Shown one piece after another: positions 8,963-18,203 of a DNA stretch of 64,000 bases (the first letter of the stretch is position 1; each line of letters starts with the position of its first letter). A model generated the notes under the pieces. The model made no database searches. It had not been told where the DNA came from and saw only the letters and a list, made by a program, of their open reading frames with translations. Made by a program: the position numbers and the translations under genes. The DNA is from Aureimonas glaciei (GTDB taxonomy: Bacteria > Pseudomonadota > Alphaproteobacteria > Rhizobiales > Rhizobiaceae), in contig NZ_BMJJ01000002.1 of assembly GCF_014643375.1 (NCBI RefSeq), forward strand, positions 186,345 through 250,344, in the 5' to 3' direction.

Positions 8963-9841
8963 ATGCAGCCCAAGATCTTCGCTCTGCTTCTCGCCAGTTG
9001 CAGCTTCGTCGCCGCGGCCAGCGCCCAGACGGCGTCGCCGCCGGCTGCAGAGGCTCCGGCCGTCGTGCCGGCGCCCGATGCGGGCGCTCAGGCCACGCCG
9101 GCACCCGGCGCACAGACCGCTCCGCCGGCTCCGGCCGCCGGTTCGGTCCAGGCCGCGCCGACGGGCGTGACGCCGGCGTCCCCTGCGTCTCCGGCCGCGC
9201 CGCCGGCCAATGCGACCGCCGCCGCACCTGCGGCAGCGGCGACCGCGGGACCGGCCAATATCTGCGCCGAACTCGTCGCCTATCTCACGCCGAAGCCGCC
9301 CGCGCCGCCGACGCCCGGCCAGCCGGCTGCCCCGACGGCCGCGACCACGCCGGCGCCTGCCGGGATCACGACCACCGCCCCCGCGCCCGCAGCTTCTGGT
9401 CAGGCCGTCGCGCCGGCCGCCGGTACAGCCGCTCACGCGCCGGGCGCGGGCCAGGCCGCGGCCCCTGCCGCTGCGGCAGCCCAGGGCCAGTCGCCGGGCG
9501 GCTCCGCCCAGGACTCGTCGAACCAGGCCGGGGCGGCCGTCGAGGCGCCGAATGGCGCCAACGCGCCCGCCGCGCAGGGCTCGGGTCAGAACGCGCCGCA
9601 GACCTCAGGTCTCTCGGCGCCGATTCCGACCTCTCCCACAATCCAGAAGAAGGGCCCGACCATGTCGCTGGCCGAGGGACAGGCGCTGGCGGCGGCCAAC
9701 GACATCGCCGCCTGCCAGAATGCCGCCCGGTCGATGCGCCGGGAAGGTGTCGACATGCCGCCGGCGCTGATGGCGCTGGCCGCGCTCGACCTGAAATTCC
9801 AGCAGACCGCGGCGCCCGCCGCACCGGGAGGCCAGCCGTGA
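8963..9841 (+). CDS. Secreted Pro/Ala-rich protein of unknown function
   Basis: Encodes 292 residues. A signal peptide (MQPKIFALLLASCSFVAAASA) is followed by about 210 residues dominated by Ala, Pro, Thr and Gln, with one cysteine-bearing island (NICAELVAYLTPK). The C-terminal 60-70 residues look folded and helical (MSLAEGQALAAANDIAACQN then ARSMRREGVDMP). It starts 6 bases after fdhC, so it is part of the same transcript. I do not recognise the family. An envelope-spanning linker or a periplasmic FDH accessory is possible; low complexity makes any similarity-based call unsafe. Confidence 0.8.
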   Translation: MQPKIFALLLASCSFVAAASAQTASPPAAEAPAVVPAPDAGAQATPAPGAQTAPPAPAAGSVQAAPTGVTPASPASPAAPPANATAAAPAAAATAGPANICAELVAYLTPKPPAPPTPGQPAAPTAATTPAPAGITTTAPAPAASGQAVAPAAGTAAHAPGAGQAAAPAAAAAQGQSPGGSAQDSSNQAGAAVEAPNGANAPAAQGSGQNAPQTSGLSAPIPTSPTIQKKGPTMSLAEGQALAAANDIAACQNAARSMRREGVDMPPALMALAALDLKFQQTAAPAAPGGQP

Positions 9842-10029
9842 AGTCGATTTTCGTCGGTCTCGTCCTGACCCTGTGCATCGGCGTCGTGGCCGCCCTCGTC
9901 CTGACAGAGGCGCAGCGGCCGTCCTATGCTGCCTTCAGCAGCACCTCCGGCGCCAGGGTCGGCAATCCCGGCGACAATCTCGTCGGGGCGGACTGGAGCC
10001 AGCCCGGGGAGGGCGCGGCCGGGGGCTGA
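9838..10029 (+). CDS. Small single-pass membrane/secreted protein at end of fdh operon
   Basis: Encodes 63 residues from a GTG at 9838 that overlaps the stop of the preceding gene (GTGA), a classical coupling arrangement. The N-terminal 24 residues are a strong hydrophobic helix (MKSIFVGLVLTLCIGVVAAL), either a membrane anchor or a signal peptide. The short tail includes SYAAFSSTSGARVGNPGDNL. It is absent as a separate ATG-started frame and is easily missed. Function is unknown; co-transcription with fdhABC is inferred from the overlap. Confidence 0.68.
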   Translation: MKSIFVGLVLTLCIGVVAALVLTEAQRPSYAAFSSTSGARVGNPGDNLVGADWSQPGEGAAGG

Positions 10030-10033
10030 GGGA

Positions 10034-10270
10034 TCAGCCGCCCGCCTTTTCGCCCGCCTTTTCGATGGTGAACAGGAAGGCGTCCGGCTCCCGCTCGGTC
10101 GACATCAGGCGGTCGCCCGTCTCGTTCAGAAGTGCCGGAATGTCGATGCCGGCCAGGGGATCGGTGCTGCGCACCGACAGTGTTTCGCCCGGCGCCATGC
10201 CCTTCAGCGCCTTGCGCGTCTTCAGCGCCGGCAGAGGGCATTTCAGGCCCGTCAGGTCGAGCAGGGTCAT
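10034..10270 (-). CDS. tusA: TusA-family sulfurtransferase
   Basis: Encodes 78 residues. The signature LTGLKCPLPALKTRKAL carries the single active cysteine that receives persulfide. TusA-like proteins relay sulfur, and in other bacteria a TusA-type protein influences sulfur flow to molybdenum cofactor and to FdhD. The start at 10270 leaves MTLLDLTG as N-terminus, the usual family beginning; the reading frame continues upstream without a better start. It converges with the fdh operon (4 bases between stops). The neighbouring moeA points to cofactor maturation rather than tRNA thiolation, but that is inference. Confidence 0.9.
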   Translation of the reverse strand: MTLLDLTGLKCPLPALKTRKALKGMAPGETLSVRSTDPLAGIDIPALLNETGDRLMSTEREPDAFLFTIEKAGEKAGG

Positions 10271-10337
10271 GGTGGAGGTCTCCGGCAAATGAGAGCGCCG
10301 AGCCGCGCGGCACGGGGGAGGCAGGCCAGCCGTTGCG

Positions 10338-11594
10338 TCAGAGCAGCGCGGCATAGGGGATGAAGGCGACGGTCGCGCCGATCTCGGTGCCGGCACTGTC
10401 CTCGGAAAATTCGACGAGGCCGTCGGTATCGACCAGCGAGGACAGGAGCCCGGCCCCCTCGCGCGGGAATTTGCGCGCCTCCAGCAGTCCGTCGGCGCCC
10501 TCGACCAGGGTCACCCGCACATATTCGCGCCGGCCGCGCTTCTTGGCATAGGCGAAGGCGGCCCGCAGGGGGGTCGCCGGCAGCGCCGCCTCCTCGGTTC
10601 CCGCCAGCGCCAGGATCGCCGGGCGGGCGATGCGGGCGAAGGTGACGAAGCTCGCGACCGGATTGCCGGGCAGTCCGATGAAGGCCGTGCCCTTGACGAC
10701 GCCCATGGCGACCGGCCGTCCCGGCTTGATCGCGACGCGCCAGAAGGTCAGCGTGCCCGCGGTCTCCACCGCGGTCTTCACATGGTCCGCTTCCCCGGTG
10801 GAAACGCCGCCCGAGGCGAGGATCAGATCGTGGTCCGCGGCGGCGTCGACCAGGGCTTCGGCGATCGGCGCGGTCGCGTCGGGAAGGATGCCGAGATCGG
10901 TGACGGCGCAGCCGAGACGCGCCAGCATGGCCATCAGCATGAAGCGGTTGGAGTCGAACACCTGGGCGGGCCCCAGCGGCGCGCCGGGCGCCACGATCTC
11001 GTTGCCGGTCGAGAACACCGCGACGCGCACGCGCCGACGCACCGCCACCTCGGTCTCGCCGAGCGCCGCCAGCATTGCGACGTCCTGCGGGCGCAGGCGC
11101 TGACCGGCGGCGATGACGACCCGGCCGGGGGCGACGTCCTCGCCGGCCGGGCGGACATTGGCCCCCGGCGACAGGCCGGCCGGCAGAAGGATGCGGCCGG
11201 ACGCGTCGAGTTCGGTATCTTCCTGCATGAACACCGTGTCGGCGCCCGCCGGCATGGGAGCACCGGTGAAGATGCGCACCGTCTCGCCCGGCGCCAGCGG
11301 CCGGGATGCCGCCATGCCGGCCTGGATCCGGTCGGCGAGGACGAAGGCTTTCGGCGCGCCGACGGGCAGGTCGCTGCCGCGCACGGCGTAGCCGTCGACG
11401 GCCGAATTGGTGAAGGCGGGGAGGGACAGGCCGGCCGTGAAGGCCTCGCTGGTCACCCGTCCGTCGGCGCTCGCAAGGCCGACCCTCTCGGTCTCGGCGA
11501 CGGGGACGAGGCGCGCGCGGATCAGGGCGACGGTCTCCGCCACGGTCCGCATCGGGCCGCCGAAGGCGAAGCAGTCGTCCGACAGTTGCGCCAT
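10338..11594 (-). CDS. moeA: Molybdopterin molybdotransferase MoeA
   Basis: Encodes 418 residues, the usual length of MoeA. Conserved segments are AFTNSAVDGYAV in the N-terminal domain, the MogA-like motif LASGGVSTGEADHVK, and LPGNPVASFVTF in the C-terminal half. MoeA inserts molybdate into adenylylated molybdopterin to form Mo-cofactor. It is followed by tusA on the same strand. Of the three MoeA-related proteins in this window this one keeps the most canonical motifs, so it is the best candidate for the housekeeping enzyme. Confidence 0.94.
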   Translation of the reverse strand: MAQLSDDCFAFGGPMRTVAETVALIRARLVPVAETERVGLASADGRVTSEAFTAGLSLPAFTNSAVDGYAVRGSDLPVGAPKAFVLADRIQAGMAASRPLAPGETVRIFTGAPMPAGADTVFMQEDTELDASGRILLPAGLSPGANVRPAGEDVAPGRVVIAAGQRLRPQDVAMLAALGETEVAVRRRVRVAVFSTGNEIVAPGAPLGPAQVFDSNRFMLMAMLARLGCAVTDLGILPDATAPIAEALVDAAADHDLILASGGVSTGEADHVKTAVETAGTLTFWRVAIKPGRPVAMGVVKGTAFIGLPGNPVASFVTFARIARPAILALAGTEEAALPATPLRAAFAYAKKRGRREYVRVTLVEGADGLLEARKFPREGAGLLSSLVDTDGLVEFSEDSAGTEIGATVAFIPYAALL

Positions 11595-11809
11595 GCCGCT
11601 CCCTTTTGTCCTCGGTCGGCGCTCGCCGCCTGTTGCCGCTCAGGCGGCTTAACAGCCTGAAACCGTTGGAGCAAGCACGCCGCCCCACAGCCGCGATAAC
11701 CGGCCCCAGGGCTCATGCCGGCGTTTTTCCCGCCCCCAGGCCGCCGGAGCGGCTATAGGGTCAACCATCCGGTCCGCCCTCGGGCCGGCTGACTGTTGCG
11801 AGGATCTCC

Positions 11810-12712
11810 ATGCAAAGCCAGAACCGACCGGTCGTGATGCCGAACCCCTCCGACCCCAAGCTGACGGCCAAGGTCGGCGGCCTCGACCATACAGGCGTCA
11901 GGGTCGACATCAGCGTCCCCGTCGAGCGCACGCTGACGCTCTACCTCAACGCGCAGGAGATCGTCACCATGATGACGATCGGCGACTACCCGGAATATCT
12001 GGCCCTCGGCTACCTGTTCAACCAGAACATGCTGCACGACGACGACCGGGTGACCGCGATCGATTACGACGAGGACCTGGAGGTCGTCGTGGTGCGCACC
12101 GAGCGCGGCACCGACTACGAGGCCAAGCTGAAAAGGCGGACGCTGACCTCCGGCTGCGCCCAGGGCACCGCTTTCGGCGATCTGCTGGAATCCATGGAGG
12201 GCGTGTCGCTGCCGGCGGCGGAGCTGCGGACGTCCTGGCTCTACCGGCTGACGCGCAGCGTCAACACCACCCCCTCGCTCTATCTCGAGGCCGGCTCGAT
12301 CCATGGCTGCGTGCTCTGCCGCGAGGGCGAGCCGATCTGCTACATGGAGGATGTCGGCCGCCACAACGCCGTCGACAAGATTTCCGGCTGGCTCTACCAG
12401 AACGACGTGCCGACGGCCGACAAGATCATGTACACGACCGGCCGCCTGACCTCGGAAATGGTGATCAAGACGGTGCGCATGGGTATTCCCATCCTCGTCT
12501 CGCGCTCGGGCTTCACCTCCTGGGGCGTCGACCTCGCGCGCAAGGCGGGCCTGACGCTGGTCGGCCGCGCCCGCGGCAAGCGCTTCATCGTCGCTTCCGG
12601 CGAGGAACGGATCGTCTTCGACGAAGACCCGGTCGGCATCGCCGACGAGCCGACCCGCGACAAGGGCCGCATCGGTGTGCGCGCGGCAACTGGAGCGAAC
12701 GGCCATGACTGA
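11810..12712 (+). CDS. fdhD: Formate dehydrogenase accessory sulfurtransferase FdhD
   Basis: Encodes 300 residues; AGGATCT precedes the ATG. FdhD transfers sulfur from the IscS cysteine desulfurase to the Mo/W-bis-MGD cofactor before insertion into FDH, which is required for activity. Family features are [26 protein letters not shown] with Cys116, [23 protein letters not shown] and [11 protein letters not shown]. The loop carries one cysteine rather than the CxxC of E. coli FdhD, as in many alphaproteobacterial members. It overlaps mobA by 8 bases. It lies divergent from moeA with about 215 bases between, which likely holds both promoters. Confidence 0.96.
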   Translation: MQSQNRPVVMPNPSDPKLTAKVGGLDHTGVRVDISVPVERTLTLYLNAQEIVTMMTIGDYPEYLALGYLFNQNMLHDDDRVTAIDYDEDLEVVVVRTERGTDYEAKLKRRTLTSGCAQGTAFGDLLESMEGVSLPAAELRTSWLYRLTRSVNTTPSLYLEAGSIHGCVLCREGEPICYMEDVGRHNAVDKISGWLYQNDVPTADKIMYTTGRLTSEMVIKTVRMGIPILVSRSGFTSWGVDLARKAGLTLVGRARGKRFIVASGEERIVFDEDPVGIADEPTRDKGRIGVRAATGANGHD

Positions 12713-13334
12713 CGCCCCCCACGACACGGTCGGCGTCGTCCTCGCCGGCGGGCTCGCCCGGCGCATGGGCGGCGGCGACAAGCCGCTGCGCACGATCGGC
12801 GGCCGCACCATTCTCGACCACGTGCTGGCGCGGCTGGCGCCGCAATGCGGCACGCTCGTCATCAACGCCAATAGCGATCCCGCGCGTTTTGAGGCTTTCG
12901 GCCTGCCGGTCGTCCCCGACACGGTCGCCGACCATCCCGGCCCGCTCGCCGGCGTGCTGGCCGCGCTCGACTGGACCGCCGAGCACCGGCCCGCGGCGGA
13001 ATTCGTCGCCACCGCGCCCGGCGACTGCCCGTTTCTGCCGAGGGATCTCGTCGCCCGGCTGCACGCCGCGCGGCTGGCCGGGAACGCGGATCTGGCGATC
13101 GCCCAATCCGGCGGGCAGGCGCATCCGGTGATCGGGCTCTGGCGCGTCGCGCTGCGCGCGGACCTGCGCCAGGCGCTGGTCGAGGAGGACATCCGCAAAA
13201 TCAGCCGATGGCAGGCGCGCCACGCCTGCGTGACCGTCGACTGGCCGGCCGACCCGGTCGACCCCTTCTTCAACGCCAACACGCCCGAGGACCTCGGCGC
13301 GGCCGAGCGGCTGGCGGCGCTGCTGCCGGACTGA
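12705..13334 (+). CDS. mobA: Molybdenum cofactor guanylyltransferase MobA
   Basis: Encodes 209 residues from an ATG inside the end of fdhD, the start that gives the family N-terminus. The nucleotide-binding signature [18 protein letters not shown] and the later GDCPFLP segment are typical of MobA. It joins GMP from GTP to Mo-cofactor to make the bis-MGD form required by the DMSO-reductase family, to which FdhA belongs. Overlap with fdhD indicates one transcript dedicated to FDH maturation. Confidence 0.94.
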   Translation: MTDAPHDTVGVVLAGGLARRMGGGDKPLRTIGGRTILDHVLARLAPQCGTLVINANSDPARFEAFGLPVVPDTVADHPGPLAGVLAALDWTAEHRPAAEFVATAPGDCPFLPRDLVARLHAARLAGNADLAIAQSGGQAHPVIGLWRVALRADLRQALVEEDIRKISRWQARHACVTVDWPADPVDPFFNANTPEDLGAAERLAALLPD

Positions 13335-13407
13335 GCGCCGGCCGACCGCTTCGGCAGGGTCGTCCGGGAGGCGGGAAAAGGCCCGACGCCGCACTCGCCC
13401 CGACGCT

Positions 13408-15393
13408 TCAGGCGGGCGTAAAGCCTGCCTCTTCGAGGCTCTGGCGGACAGCGGGATCCTGCAGGGCCGCGAGGAAGGCGATCACCGCCGGCCTGTCCCG
13501 GCGCGCCGCGACGAGGGCGAAATCGTAGTGCTCCTCGGCGAGCGGCAGGAAGCCGAGCCCCTTGGCCTCGGCCACCGGCCGGATCGTCACGCCCCAGTCG
13601 GCCCGGCCCTGCACGACGGCGGCCGCCACCGCATGGTGCGACCGCGGCTGGTTCCAGTAGCCGCCGGGCCGGGCGGCCCCGAGCAGCGCGTCGATCAGGA
13701 TCCGCGTTCCCGCGCCCTGATTGCGGTTGACCATCAGGCAGTCGGGATCGGCGAGCGCGGCCTCGACGGCCTCGGCCGCCGCGCCGAGGCCGGCAAAGCG
13801 CGGGTCGTCCCGGCGGAAGACGAAGCCCTGCAGGCGCCGCCAGCCCGGTACGAGCTCCAGCCCCGGGGCGAGGAAGGGCGTGTTGTAGGTCTCTGTCTGG
13901 GCGTCGAAAAGATGGATCGGCGCCAGGTCGCACTCGCCGCGCCTTGCGGCGGCAAGGCCGCCGAGACTGCCGACGGCAAGCGAGCGCACGCCGAGCCCCG
14001 CCCGCACCAGCGGCGTCAGCACGCGGTCGAGACCGGTGCAATGGCTGCCGATGACGACGAGGTCGGGCAGGCGCAATTGCGGCGTCAGCAATTGAACCGT
14101 CGTGCGGCTTCCCGCCGGCAGATGATCGGCGAGCGCCTCGATGCGCAGGAATCCGTCCGCCGTCGCAAAGGAGGTGATCGCGCCGGAGCCCTTGCCGGTG
14201 GGATAGGCGACGAGACCGCTCGCCGCCTCGACCAGCGAGACCATCACGAACTCCGTCCGGCCGAGCTCGGAAGGGATCCGGACCGGCACGCTCGCCTCGA
14301 CGGTGTTCTCCGCGCGCGGCGGCAGGCCGGCCATCCGGCGCAGCACCGGTGCGACCATGTCGTGAAAGGTGAAGATCGCCGAGGTCGGAAAGCCTGGCAG
14401 GATGACGACGGGTTTGCCGTCGCAGACCGCCAGGCAAAGCGGTTTGCCGGGCTTCAGCGCGACGCCGTGGGCGATGATGCCGGGAGCACCGAGGCGCGAG
14501 ACGATTCGATGGCTGACATCGCCCGCACCCTTCGACGTACCGCCGGAGAGGATGAGCATGTCGTGGTCGATGAGCGCCGCGCGCATCGCGGCTTCGAGCA
14601 CCGCCTCGTCGTCGGGAAAGGCGCCGAGAAAGCGCGCGATGCCGCCGTTCTCGGTCACCGCGGCGGCGATGATCGCGCCATTGGCATCGTGGACGCTGGC
14701 CGGGCGCAGCGGCTCGCCGGGCTGGACCAGCTCGTCTCCCGTCGACAGCACGGCCACGCGCGGCTTTGCCGTGACGCGGACTTCGGCAATCCCGGCGCCC
14801 GCCAGAATGCCGATCTCGCGCGCGCCGAGGAGGGTTCCGGCGCGCAGCAGCACGTCGCCGCCCGCCATGTCCGAGCCGGCATAGGCGATGAACTGGCCGG
14901 CCGTCGCCGCACGGCGGAAGGCGATGACGCCATCGTCGGCGACGCTGCTGTGCTCGACCATGATCACGGCGTCCGCGCCGCGCGGAACGACGCCGCCGGT
15001 GGCGATCGGCGTCGCCGTGCCGCGGGCGACGGCCAGCGTCGGCGCGGTGCCGCAGGCGATCGTCTCGCCGTTGAGGGCGAGGACGGCCGGCCGGTCCTCG
15101 CTGGCCGTCGCGGTGTCGGCGGCGCGCAGCGCAAAACCGTCGACATTCGAGCGGTCGAAAGGCGGCACGTCGCCGGGCGCGAGAACGTCGCCAGCCAGCG
15201 GCATGCCGAGCGCTTCCGCCAGCGACCGCGATTGCGAGCCCCGGTCGCTCGTCTGCCCCGGCCCAAACAGCGCCGTCTCGAACCGCGCGAGGGCCTCCTC
15301 GCGGGAGAGGATGGTCAGGAACTGGTTTTGCTCGAGGCCGGAAGCGCCGCCCTGCGGCGGAAGATCCCGGGACTTCGGAGGGAAGGAAGACAT
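13408..15393 (-). CDS. MoeA-like protein fused to a PBP-like (substrate-binding) domain
   Basis: Encodes 661 residues from the ATG at 15393 (AAGGAAG lies close upstream). Residues about 25-430 form a MoeA-like module (PPFDRSNVDGFALRA, LILSGGTSKGAGD, LPGFPTSAIF). Residues about 440-661 form a PBP-superfamily domain, seen in LVVIGSHCTGLDRVL and LMVNRNQGAGTRILIDALL, the arrangement known for some molybdopterin biosynthesis proteins with PF12727-like tails. The second domain lacks a signal peptide, so it would sense a ligand, perhaps molybdate or tungstate, in the cytoplasm. It is the last gene of the tup run, 11 bases after the preceding MoeA-like gene. Confidence 0.88.
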   Translation of the reverse strand: MSSFPPKSRDLPPQGGASGLEQNQFLTILSREEALARFETALFGPGQTSDRGSQSRSLAEALGMPLAGDVLAPGDVPPFDRSNVDGFALRAADTATASEDRPAVLALNGETIACGTAPTLAVARGTATPIATGGVVPRGADAVIMVEHSSVADDGVIAFRRAATAGQFIAYAGSDMAGGDVLLRAGTLLGAREIGILAGAGIAEVRVTAKPRVAVLSTGDELVQPGEPLRPASVHDANGAIIAAAVTENGGIARFLGAFPDDEAVLEAAMRAALIDHDMLILSGGTSKGAGDVSHRIVSRLGAPGIIAHGVALKPGKPLCLAVCDGKPVVILPGFPTSAIFTFHDMVAPVLRRMAGLPPRAENTVEASVPVRIPSELGRTEFVMVSLVEAASGLVAYPTGKGSGAITSFATADGFLRIEALADHLPAGSRTTVQLLTPQLRLPDLVVIGSHCTGLDRVLTPLVRAGLGVRSLAVGSLGGLAAARRGECDLAPIHLFDAQTETYNTPFLAPGLELVPGWRRLQGFVFRRDDPRFAGLGAAAEAVEAALADPDCLMVNRNQGAGTRILIDALLGAARPGGYWNQPRSHHAVAAAVVQGRADWGVTIRPVAEAKGLGFLPLAEEHYDFALVAARRDRPAVIAFLAALQDPAVRQSLEEAGFTPA

Positions 15394-15403
15394 CAGACGG
15401 ACC

Positions 15404-16561
15404 TCAGCGCGCTTCGAAGAGCGGGAATGCATCGACCGCGGTGCCGGCGGCATAGCCTTCGCTGGAGCCGGGGACGACGAGGAAGGCATCGGCCCGGCCG
15501 AGGCTCTCCAACGAGAACCCGCCGGTCGCGATCGGCCGCAGCGCGGCGCCCGACCGCTGCAGCAGGACGAGTTCGGCAAGGCCGCCGGACGAGGCGATCT
15601 TCGCCGCCAGCGGCAAAGTGAGGGCGGTCCGGGGCGCCCGGCCCGCCAGGCGATCGAGGAGGGGACGCAGCAGCGTCAAGGCCGCGGCGATTGCCTCTCC
15701 GGGCGTGCCGGGGAGGGCGATGACCGGGCGGCCACCGATCCGGGCGACGGCGGCGCTCGTGCCGGGGCGCAAAGCGATGCCGTGACGCCACGCTTCGGCG
15801 CGCGGCGCGAAGGCGGCGACGGTGCGGTCCTCGGCGCCGCGGCCAGTGCCGCCGACGAGGACGAGGAGATCGCAGCCGTCGTCGCCGAGGGCCTCGTCGA
15901 TCGCCGCCGAGATGGACCCCTCATCCCGCTGGACGGTAACGATGCCGCCAGTGGCGGCCCCCTCGCTGGCGGAAAAATCGGCGACGAAGGCGGCGGTCGG
16001 GCCATGGCGGTCGTTGCCGACATCGATGATCCCGACGCGCGGCCGGCGGACGGCCAGACTTTCCAGCCCCAGCCGCCGGGCGATCAGGAGGTCGATGGGC
16101 GACAGGCGCCGTCCTGGCGTCGTCGTGGTCCCGCCGATGCGCAGATCCTCGCCGGCGCGGCGCATGCCTTCGCCCGGAAAAGCCTCGGCCATCGCCTCCA
16201 CGACGCCGCCGTGAAAGTCCACCAGGCTGGCGTCGAGGACGCAGTCGCACCCCTCCGGCATCGGCCAGCCGATCTCGACCCGCCGCGGTTCCGCGAAGAA
16301 GGCGACGGGCGAATAGCTCGACGCCCCGACGAGATCCGCCGCCGCGAAGGCGAAGCCGTCCATGGTCGCCTCGTCGGCGAGGGGCAGGTCCTGCGCCAGC
16401 GGCAGAGCCTCTGCCGCGACGGCACCAAGGCTCCGTTCCAGCGCCAGGTAGAGCACGCCGACCGGCTCGAGTTCCTCCAGCAGCAGGGCCAGGGCGGTTT
16501 CGAGGCTGGTCAGCGGGCCTGCGCCGGCGACGGCCCCATCTGGCAAAGGCGCCTGCGTCAT
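15404..16561 (-). CDS. Divergent MoeA-like molybdopterin-binding protein
   Basis: Encodes 385 residues. The N-terminal part has ADEATMDGFAFAAADL, a weak match to the MoeA active loop. The central part has LVLVGGTGRGAEDRTV in place of SGGVSxGxxD, and PGTPGEAIAAALTLL in place of PGNP. The overall layout still fits a molybdopterin-binding MoeA/MogA fold. Loss of the canonical aspartate pattern suggests altered specificity or a regulatory role. It lies between tupA and the MoeA-PBP fusion on one strand with short gaps, so it probably serves the tungstate or cofactor pathway. Confidence 0.8.
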   Translation of the reverse strand: MTQAPLPDGAVAGAGPLTSLETALALLLEELEPVGVLYLALERSLGAVAAEALPLAQDLPLADEATMDGFAFAAADLVGASSYSPVAFFAEPRRVEIGWPMPEGCDCVLDASLVDFHGGVVEAMAEAFPGEGMRRAGEDLRIGGTTTTPGRRLSPIDLLIARRLGLESLAVRRPRVGIIDVGNDRHGPTAAFVADFSASEGAATGGIVTVQRDEGSISAAIDEALGDDGCDLLVLVGGTGRGAEDRTVAAFAPRAEAWRHGIALRPGTSAAVARIGGRPVIALPGTPGEAIAAALTLLRPLLDRLAGRAPRTALTLPLAAKIASSGGLAELVLLQRSGAALRPIATGGFSLESLGRADAFLVVPGSSEGYAAGTAVDAFPLFEAR

Positions 16562-16587
16562 CGCGCCGATCGCAACGTCATGCGGCC

Positions 16588-17439
16588 TCAGCTCCTGTCC
16601 GCCGCGGCATTGGCGAAGAACAGCTGCTGGCCGTCGATCGCATAGGCGTTGATGGCGGACTGTCCGGTTGGCGAGAGCAGCCAGTCGATGAAGGTCTGGC
16701 CGAGCTCGGCCTTCACATGCGCATGCTTGGCCGGATTGACCAGGATCACGCCATACTGGTTGAACAGCCGGCGATCGCCCTCGACGACGATGCCGAGATC
16801 GCCGCGGTTCTTGAACGAGAGCCAGGTGCCGCGGTCGGAAAGCGTGTAGGCGCCCATGGCGCCGGCGGTGTTGAGGGCGGCGCCCATGCCCTGGCCGATC
16901 TCGCGGTACCAGTCTCCCCTGACTGCGGCGATGTCGATGCCGGCGGTCTTCCAGAGCGCCAGTTCGGCGGAATGGGTGCCGGATTTGTCGCCGCGCGAGA
17001 CGAAGGGCAGCGCCTTGGCGCGGATCTGCTCGAGCGCTGCGGCGATATCCGTCATGCCGGCGACGCCGGCCGGATCGCCCGTGGGACCCACGAGGACGAA
17101 GTCGTTGTACATCACGTCGAAGCGCTTCACGCCAAAACCTTCCGCGACGAATTTCTCCTCCTGCGCTTTGGCATGGACGAGAACGACATCGGCGTCGCCG
17201 CGGCGCGCGGTATCCAGGGCCTGTCCCGTGCCCTGGGCAATCACCTTCACCTCGATGCCGGTCTCCGCCTGGAACAGCGGCAGGATATGGCCGAAGAGGC
17301 CGGAATCTTGCGTCGACGTGGTCGACGCGACGACGATCGACCGATCCTGTGCCGCGCTGGGCTGGATGGAGAGGGGGGCAAGGAGAGCGACGGCCAGAAG
17401 GGCGGCCAGGGATCGGCGGGAGAGGAAGCGAGGGGTCAT
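16588..17439 (-). CDS. tupA: Tungstate ABC transporter substrate-binding protein TupA
   Basis: Encodes 283 residues with a signal peptide (RRSLAALLAVALLAPLSIQP) cleaved near SAAQ. The segment IVVASTTSTQDSGLFGHILP contains the TTSTQ oxyanion-binding motif that marks TupA tungstate-binding proteins as opposed to ModA. Later LVHAKAQEEKFVAEGFG and SRGDKSGTHSAEL match the same family. It binds WO4 in the periplasm and delivers it to TupB. The start overlaps the end of tupC by 4 bases (ATGA), implying tight coupling. Confidence 0.93.
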   Translation of the reverse strand: MTPRFLSRRSLAALLAVALLAPLSIQPSAAQDRSIVVASTTSTQDSGLFGHILPLFQAETGIEVKVIAQGTGQALDTARRGDADVVLVHAKAQEEKFVAEGFGVKRFDVMYNDFVLVGPTGDPAGVAGMTDIAAALEQIRAKALPFVSRGDKSGTHSAELALWKTAGIDIAAVRGDWYREIGQGMGAALNTAGAMGAYTLSDRGTWLSFKNRGDLGIVVEGDRRLFNQYGVILVNPAKHAHVKAELGQTFIDWLLSPTGQSAINAYAIDGQQLFFANAAADRS

Positions 17440-18203
17440 GACGAGGCTCCTGTGGTTCGGGACTCAAGCGGTTCATCAAACCAAAGATCGCCGCGCACGA
17501 AGGCGGCGGAGGCTGGCGACATCTGGGTATCGAAAAACTCGGTTACTGTCTTCTGCTCGCGCAGGCGCCCGCGGTCGAGGAAGAGCACGTCGCCGGCAAG
17601 GCGCTTGACCTGGGCAAGATCGTGCGAGGCCATGACGACCTTAATGCCGGCCGCCGCGCTTTCCCGGACGATGGCCTCGACGATCCGGCTCGATGCCGGA
17701 TCGAGGTTGGCCGTCGGCTCGTCGAGGAAGAGGATTTCCGGCTCGCGCGCCAAGGCCCGCGCCAGAGCGAGCCGCTGCTGTTCGCCGCCCGAAAGCGTCC
17801 GGGCGGAATGGCCCGCCCGATGCGTCAGCCCGACGCGCGCCAGAAGCGCCTCGATCCGGGCCGACCGGTCTCGCTTGTCGACGCCCGCCTTCGCCAGCGC
17901 GTAGGCGATGTTGTCTGCCGCCGACCGGCGCAGCATCACCGGGCGCTGGAAGAGCATGGCTTGTCGCGCCGCCGCGCAATCTGTCCGGCCGCCCCATAGG
18001 ATGCGGCCGGCCGAGGGCCGCTCCAGCCCCATGCAGAGGCGCAGCAGCGAGCTCTTGCCTGAGCCGTTCGGCCCGACGAGGAGGGTGGGCGGACCGGGGC
18101 GGATGGTGAGGCCGACGTGATCGAGGATCGTCGTGTCGCCGATCCTGAGAACGACGCCCTCGAGGGTCAGCGGCAGGTTGCTCGTCGTCACGCTCGCCTT
18201 CAT
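17436..18203 (-). CDS. tupC: Tungstate ABC transporter ATP-binding protein TupC
   Basis: Encodes 255 residues from the ATG at 18203, overlapping tupB by 4 bases. Walker A is GPNGSGKSS, the ABC signature LSGGEQQRLALARAL, Walker [10 protein letters not shown], and the switch histidine lies in MASHDL. It powers tungstate import with TupB. The reading frame is open far upstream through tupB in another frame, but those starts are spurious. Confidence 0.93.
   Translation of the reverse strand: MKASVTTSNLPLTLEGVVLRIGDTTILDHVGLTIRPGPPTLLVGPNGSGKSSLLRLCMGLERPSAGRILWGGRTDCAAARQAMLFQRPVMLRRSAADNIAYALAKAGVDKRDRSARIEALLARVGLTHRAGHSARTLSGGEQQRLALARALAREPEILFLDEPTANLDPASSRIVEAIVRESAAAGIKVVMASHDLAQVKRLAGDVLFLDRGRLREQKTVTEFFDTQMSPASAAFVRGDLWFDEPLESRTTGASS

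Noticed and set aside
13528-15621. Long plus-strand open frame opposite the MoeA-PBP gene
   Set aside because: Amino-acid content is Arg/Gly/Ala/Asp-rich without any domain, typical of antisense shadows in high-GC genomes.
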